Positions 14,949 through 16,281 of a DNA stretch of 16,281 nt are shown piece after piece. The DNA lies in assembly GCA_964584815.1 (NCBI GenBank), contig CAZPBO010000051.1, forward strand, positions 1 to 16,281, given 5' to 3'. Under the pieces are notes generated by a model, which worked only from the letters and a program-made list of their open reading frames with translations, did not search any database and had not been told where the DNA came from. This stretch comes from CAZPBO01 sp964584815 (lineage in GTDB: Bacteria > Planctomycetota > SKW154). Numbering within the stretch: the first letter of the stretch is position 1; the number at the start of each line of letters is the position of its first letter. A program made the translations under genes and the position numbers.

Positions 14949-15554
14949 GTGCCCTACCGCTGGCGTGTTGAAGTGGATGAAGAAAAGTGCGATGGTTGTG
15001 GCAAGTGCATCAGCGCCTGCCCTGAAGGTGTGCTTGCCATAATTGATGGAAAGGCGAGGGTCGTCAACGAATCGGCGTGTGATGGTGTGGGGGCGTGTCT
15101 TAAGGTCTGTCCGCACAATGCGATAAAGGTGGAGCGTGTTGAGGTTGCGGAAGTTTCCTGTCCCCATTGTGCACTGACTTTGAAGACCGCGCTTGCCAAC
15201 TGGCCGATACAGTTGGGGCTTATTCTTCCTGGCGCCTCCTTCCTTAAAGGCGCAAATTTGCTTGTATGCGCTGACTGTGTCGCACCGCTCTGCCAAAACT
15301 TCCATTCCGAAATCGCTAAAGACAGGGTCGTTGTTATGCTGTGCCCTATCCTTGACGATGCAGGTGCGCACAAGGACAAACTGATAAGAATATTTCGTGA
15401 GGACAGACCCGCATCGGTTGCGGTGGCTCATGTGGGAATACCCTGTTGTGAAAAACTGCTTGCCCTTGTCAGAGAAGCGATGGCAAAAGCAGGTTTGTTA
15501 AAGAAAGTTGAGGTTTTCAGGGTTGGCGTTGACGGCAGTCTGGAGAAGTTTTGA
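14949..15554 (+). CDS. 4Fe-4S ferredoxin-type protein
   Basis: 201 residues, probably cytoplasmic electron carrier or redox partner; exact role unknown. The N-terminal cluster motif is CDGCGKCISACPEG (Cys14, 17, 20, 24). The second, CDGVGACLKVCPHNA, has Cys44, 50 and 54 but Val47 where a fourth ligand would be; this gap is common in the family, so the second cluster may be 3Fe or use another ligand. The C-terminal part has family blocks LANWPIQLGLILPGASFL, LLVCADCVAPLCQNFH, MLCPILDD and VGIPCCEKL with further cysteine pairs. I chose the GTG at 14949 because AGGAG (14937-14941) lies 7 nt upstream, and the usual family N-terminus begins there; a longer frame back to 14823 would run through the fprA remnant. 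The stop shares its A with the next ATG (TGATG). Confidence 0.88.
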   Translation: MPYRWRVEVDEEKCDGCGKCISACPEGVLAIIDGKARVVNESACDGVGACLKVCPHNAIKVERVEVAEVSCPHCALTLKTALANWPIQLGLILPGASFLKGANLLVCADCVAPLCQNFHSEIAKDRVVVMLCPILDDAGAHKDKLIRIFREDRPASVAVAHVGIPCCEKLLALVREAMAKAGLLKKVEVFRVGVDGSLEKF

Positions 15555-16281
15555 TGAAATGTCCCGGTCAGGACAGGCGTTTTTGGAAGTTTGAAGATAT
15601 CTGCGTAATAAAATGTCCGAACTGTGGGCGGGTTTTGGAGTTTTTCAAAGATGAGCCCCGCCTTAGGTGTAAAGGTTGTGGTGAGATTGTGTTCAATCCG
15701 CGCAAGGACTTTTCCTGCGCGGCTTGGTGTCCGTTCGCAGAACAATGTCTTGGTCTTAAAGCCAAATATTTTAAGGAGGGAGGTATGAGCATTAAGGGGA
15801 CAAGGACAGAGAAGAACATTCTGATGGCGTTTGTGGGTGAGAGTCAGGCGCGCAACCGCTACACCTTCTTCGCCTCAAAAGCCAAAAGCGAGGGGCATCA
15901 GGCGATAGCGGCGATTTTTCTTAACACAGCGGAGCAGGAGAAGGAGCACGCCGAGCGACTGTTTGAGTTCCTTGAGGGTGGCGATGTTGAGATAAGCGCC
16001 ACCTATCCTGCAGGCAAAGTCGGCACGACACTTGAAAACCTAAAAGCCGCCGCTGATGGCGAAAACTATGAGCACACAAAAATGTATCCGCAATTCGCCG
16101 CCGTCGCACGCGAGGAAGGCTTTGAGGGGATAGCGAAAACCCTTGAGTCCATCGCGGCTGCGGAGCGCTATCACGAGGCGCGTTACAGAAAACTCATAGA
16201 GCATCTTGAGAAGGGCACACTTTACAAAAGCGACACTCCTGTTAAATGGCGTTGCACAAATTGCGGTTATGAGCACGAGGG
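15554..16281 (+). CDS. Small zinc-ribbon domain open in frame into rubrerythrin (3' partial)
   Basis: From ATG 15554 (overlapping the ferredoxin stop, GGAG 8 nt upstream) the first 77 codons encode a Cys-rich domain: MKCPGQDRRFWKFEDI, a zinc ribbon CPNC...CKGC (Cys21, 24, 39, 42), then FSCAAWCPFAEQCLG with Cys55, 59 and 65. Domains of this kind are known as short stand-alone proteins in anaerobes. No stop follows: the same frame continues through AAGGAGG into the rubrerythrin ATG at 15785. A TAA overlapping that ribosome site (15772-15774) lies in another frame. The cell may make a fusion, a separate rubrerythrin from the internal start, or both; a one-base sequence error that hides a stop is also possible. 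Function of the domain is unknown. The window ends inside the gene. Confidence 0.75.
   Translation, partial: MKCPGQDRRFWKFEDICVIKCPNCGRVLEFFKDEPRLRCKGCGEIVFNPRKDFSCAAWCPFAEQCLGLKAKYFKEGGMSIKGTRTEKNILMAFVGESQARNRYTFFASKAKSEGHQAIAAIFLNTAEQEKEHAERLFEFLEGGDVEISATYPAGKVGTTLENLKAAADGENYEHTKMYPQFAAVAREEGFEGIAKTLESIAAAERYHEARYRKLIEHLEKGTLYKSDTPVKWRCTNCGYEHE
15785..16281 (+). CDS. rbr: Rubrerythrin (3' partial)
   Basis: Non-haem diiron peroxidase that reduces hydrogen peroxide to water in anaerobes. The product starting at ATG 15785 begins MSIKGTRTEKNILMAF, like classical rubrerythrins. The diiron ligands are seen in the two helix pairs: Glu19 (GESQARNRY), Glu52 and His55 (EQEKEHAERL), Glu93 and Glu96 (DGENYEHTKMYP), and Glu127/His130 region (AAAERYHEARY). 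The C-terminal rubredoxin-like domain starts KWRCTNCGYEHEG; its second Cys pair lies beyond the window edge. A very strong ribosome site (AAGGAGG at 15773-15779, plus GGAGG directly before) supports initiation here even though the frame is open from 15554. Works with the upstream peroxiredoxin and desulfoferrodoxin. Confidence 0.95.
   Translation, partial: MSIKGTRTEKNILMAFVGESQARNRYTFFASKAKSEGHQAIAAIFLNTAEQEKEHAERLFEFLEGGDVEISATYPAGKVGTTLENLKAAADGENYEHTKMYPQFAAVAREEGFEGIAKTLESIAAAERYHEARYRKLIEHLEKGTLYKSDTPVKWRCTNCGYEHE

Overview
This is a gene-dense bacterial window of moderately high GC, with ATG, GTG and TTG starts, mostly strong GGAGG ribosome sites 6 to 8 nt before the start, and many overlapping genes. 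The lineage cannot be named from the sequence. The gene order cmk-plsC-rpsA is widespread in deep-branching bacteria. CarB and ArgH are closer in motif detail to the Bacteroidota/eukaryote-like versions than to the E. coli ones. The oxygen-defence genes at the right end (1-Cys-type peroxiredoxin, desulfoferrodoxin, flavodiiron protein remnant, 4Fe-4S protein, rubrerythrin) point to an anaerobe or microaerophile, perhaps an uncultivated one.

Left block (41-5080, + strand): recA, a protein with two zinc ribbons and a stand-alone MshEN (GspE/PulE N-terminal) domain, cmk, plsC and rpsA. Each gene overlaps the next, so this is one translationally coupled operon for recombination, nucleotide and phospholipid synthesis, and translation. 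The plsC frame runs 107 nt into rpsA, which is suspicious. rpsA converges on argH, and a 13-bp inverted repeat that contains both stop codons separates them.

Middle block: on the minus strand a lysine-6-aminotransferase-like gene, argG and argH form a tight operon (8917 down to 5110). Divergent from it, carA and carB (9210-13426) encode carbamoyl-phosphate synthetase. Carbamoyl phosphate feeds citrulline, which ArgG and ArgH turn into arginine, so the two divergent units serve the same pathway and share an approximately 290-nt control region with candidate operators.

Right block (13525-end, + strand): peroxiredoxin, desulfoferrodoxin (superoxide reductase), a broken flavodiiron (fprA) gene, a 4Fe-4S protein, a small zinc-ribbon domain and rubrerythrin. 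The zinc-ribbon domain reads in frame, with no stop, into rubrerythrin, which is cut by the window edge. The fprA remnant keeps only the N-terminal ~40 and the C-terminal ~40 codons, in different frames. It is the most striking anomaly in the window. No tRNA, rRNA, CRISPR array or insertion sequence was seen.
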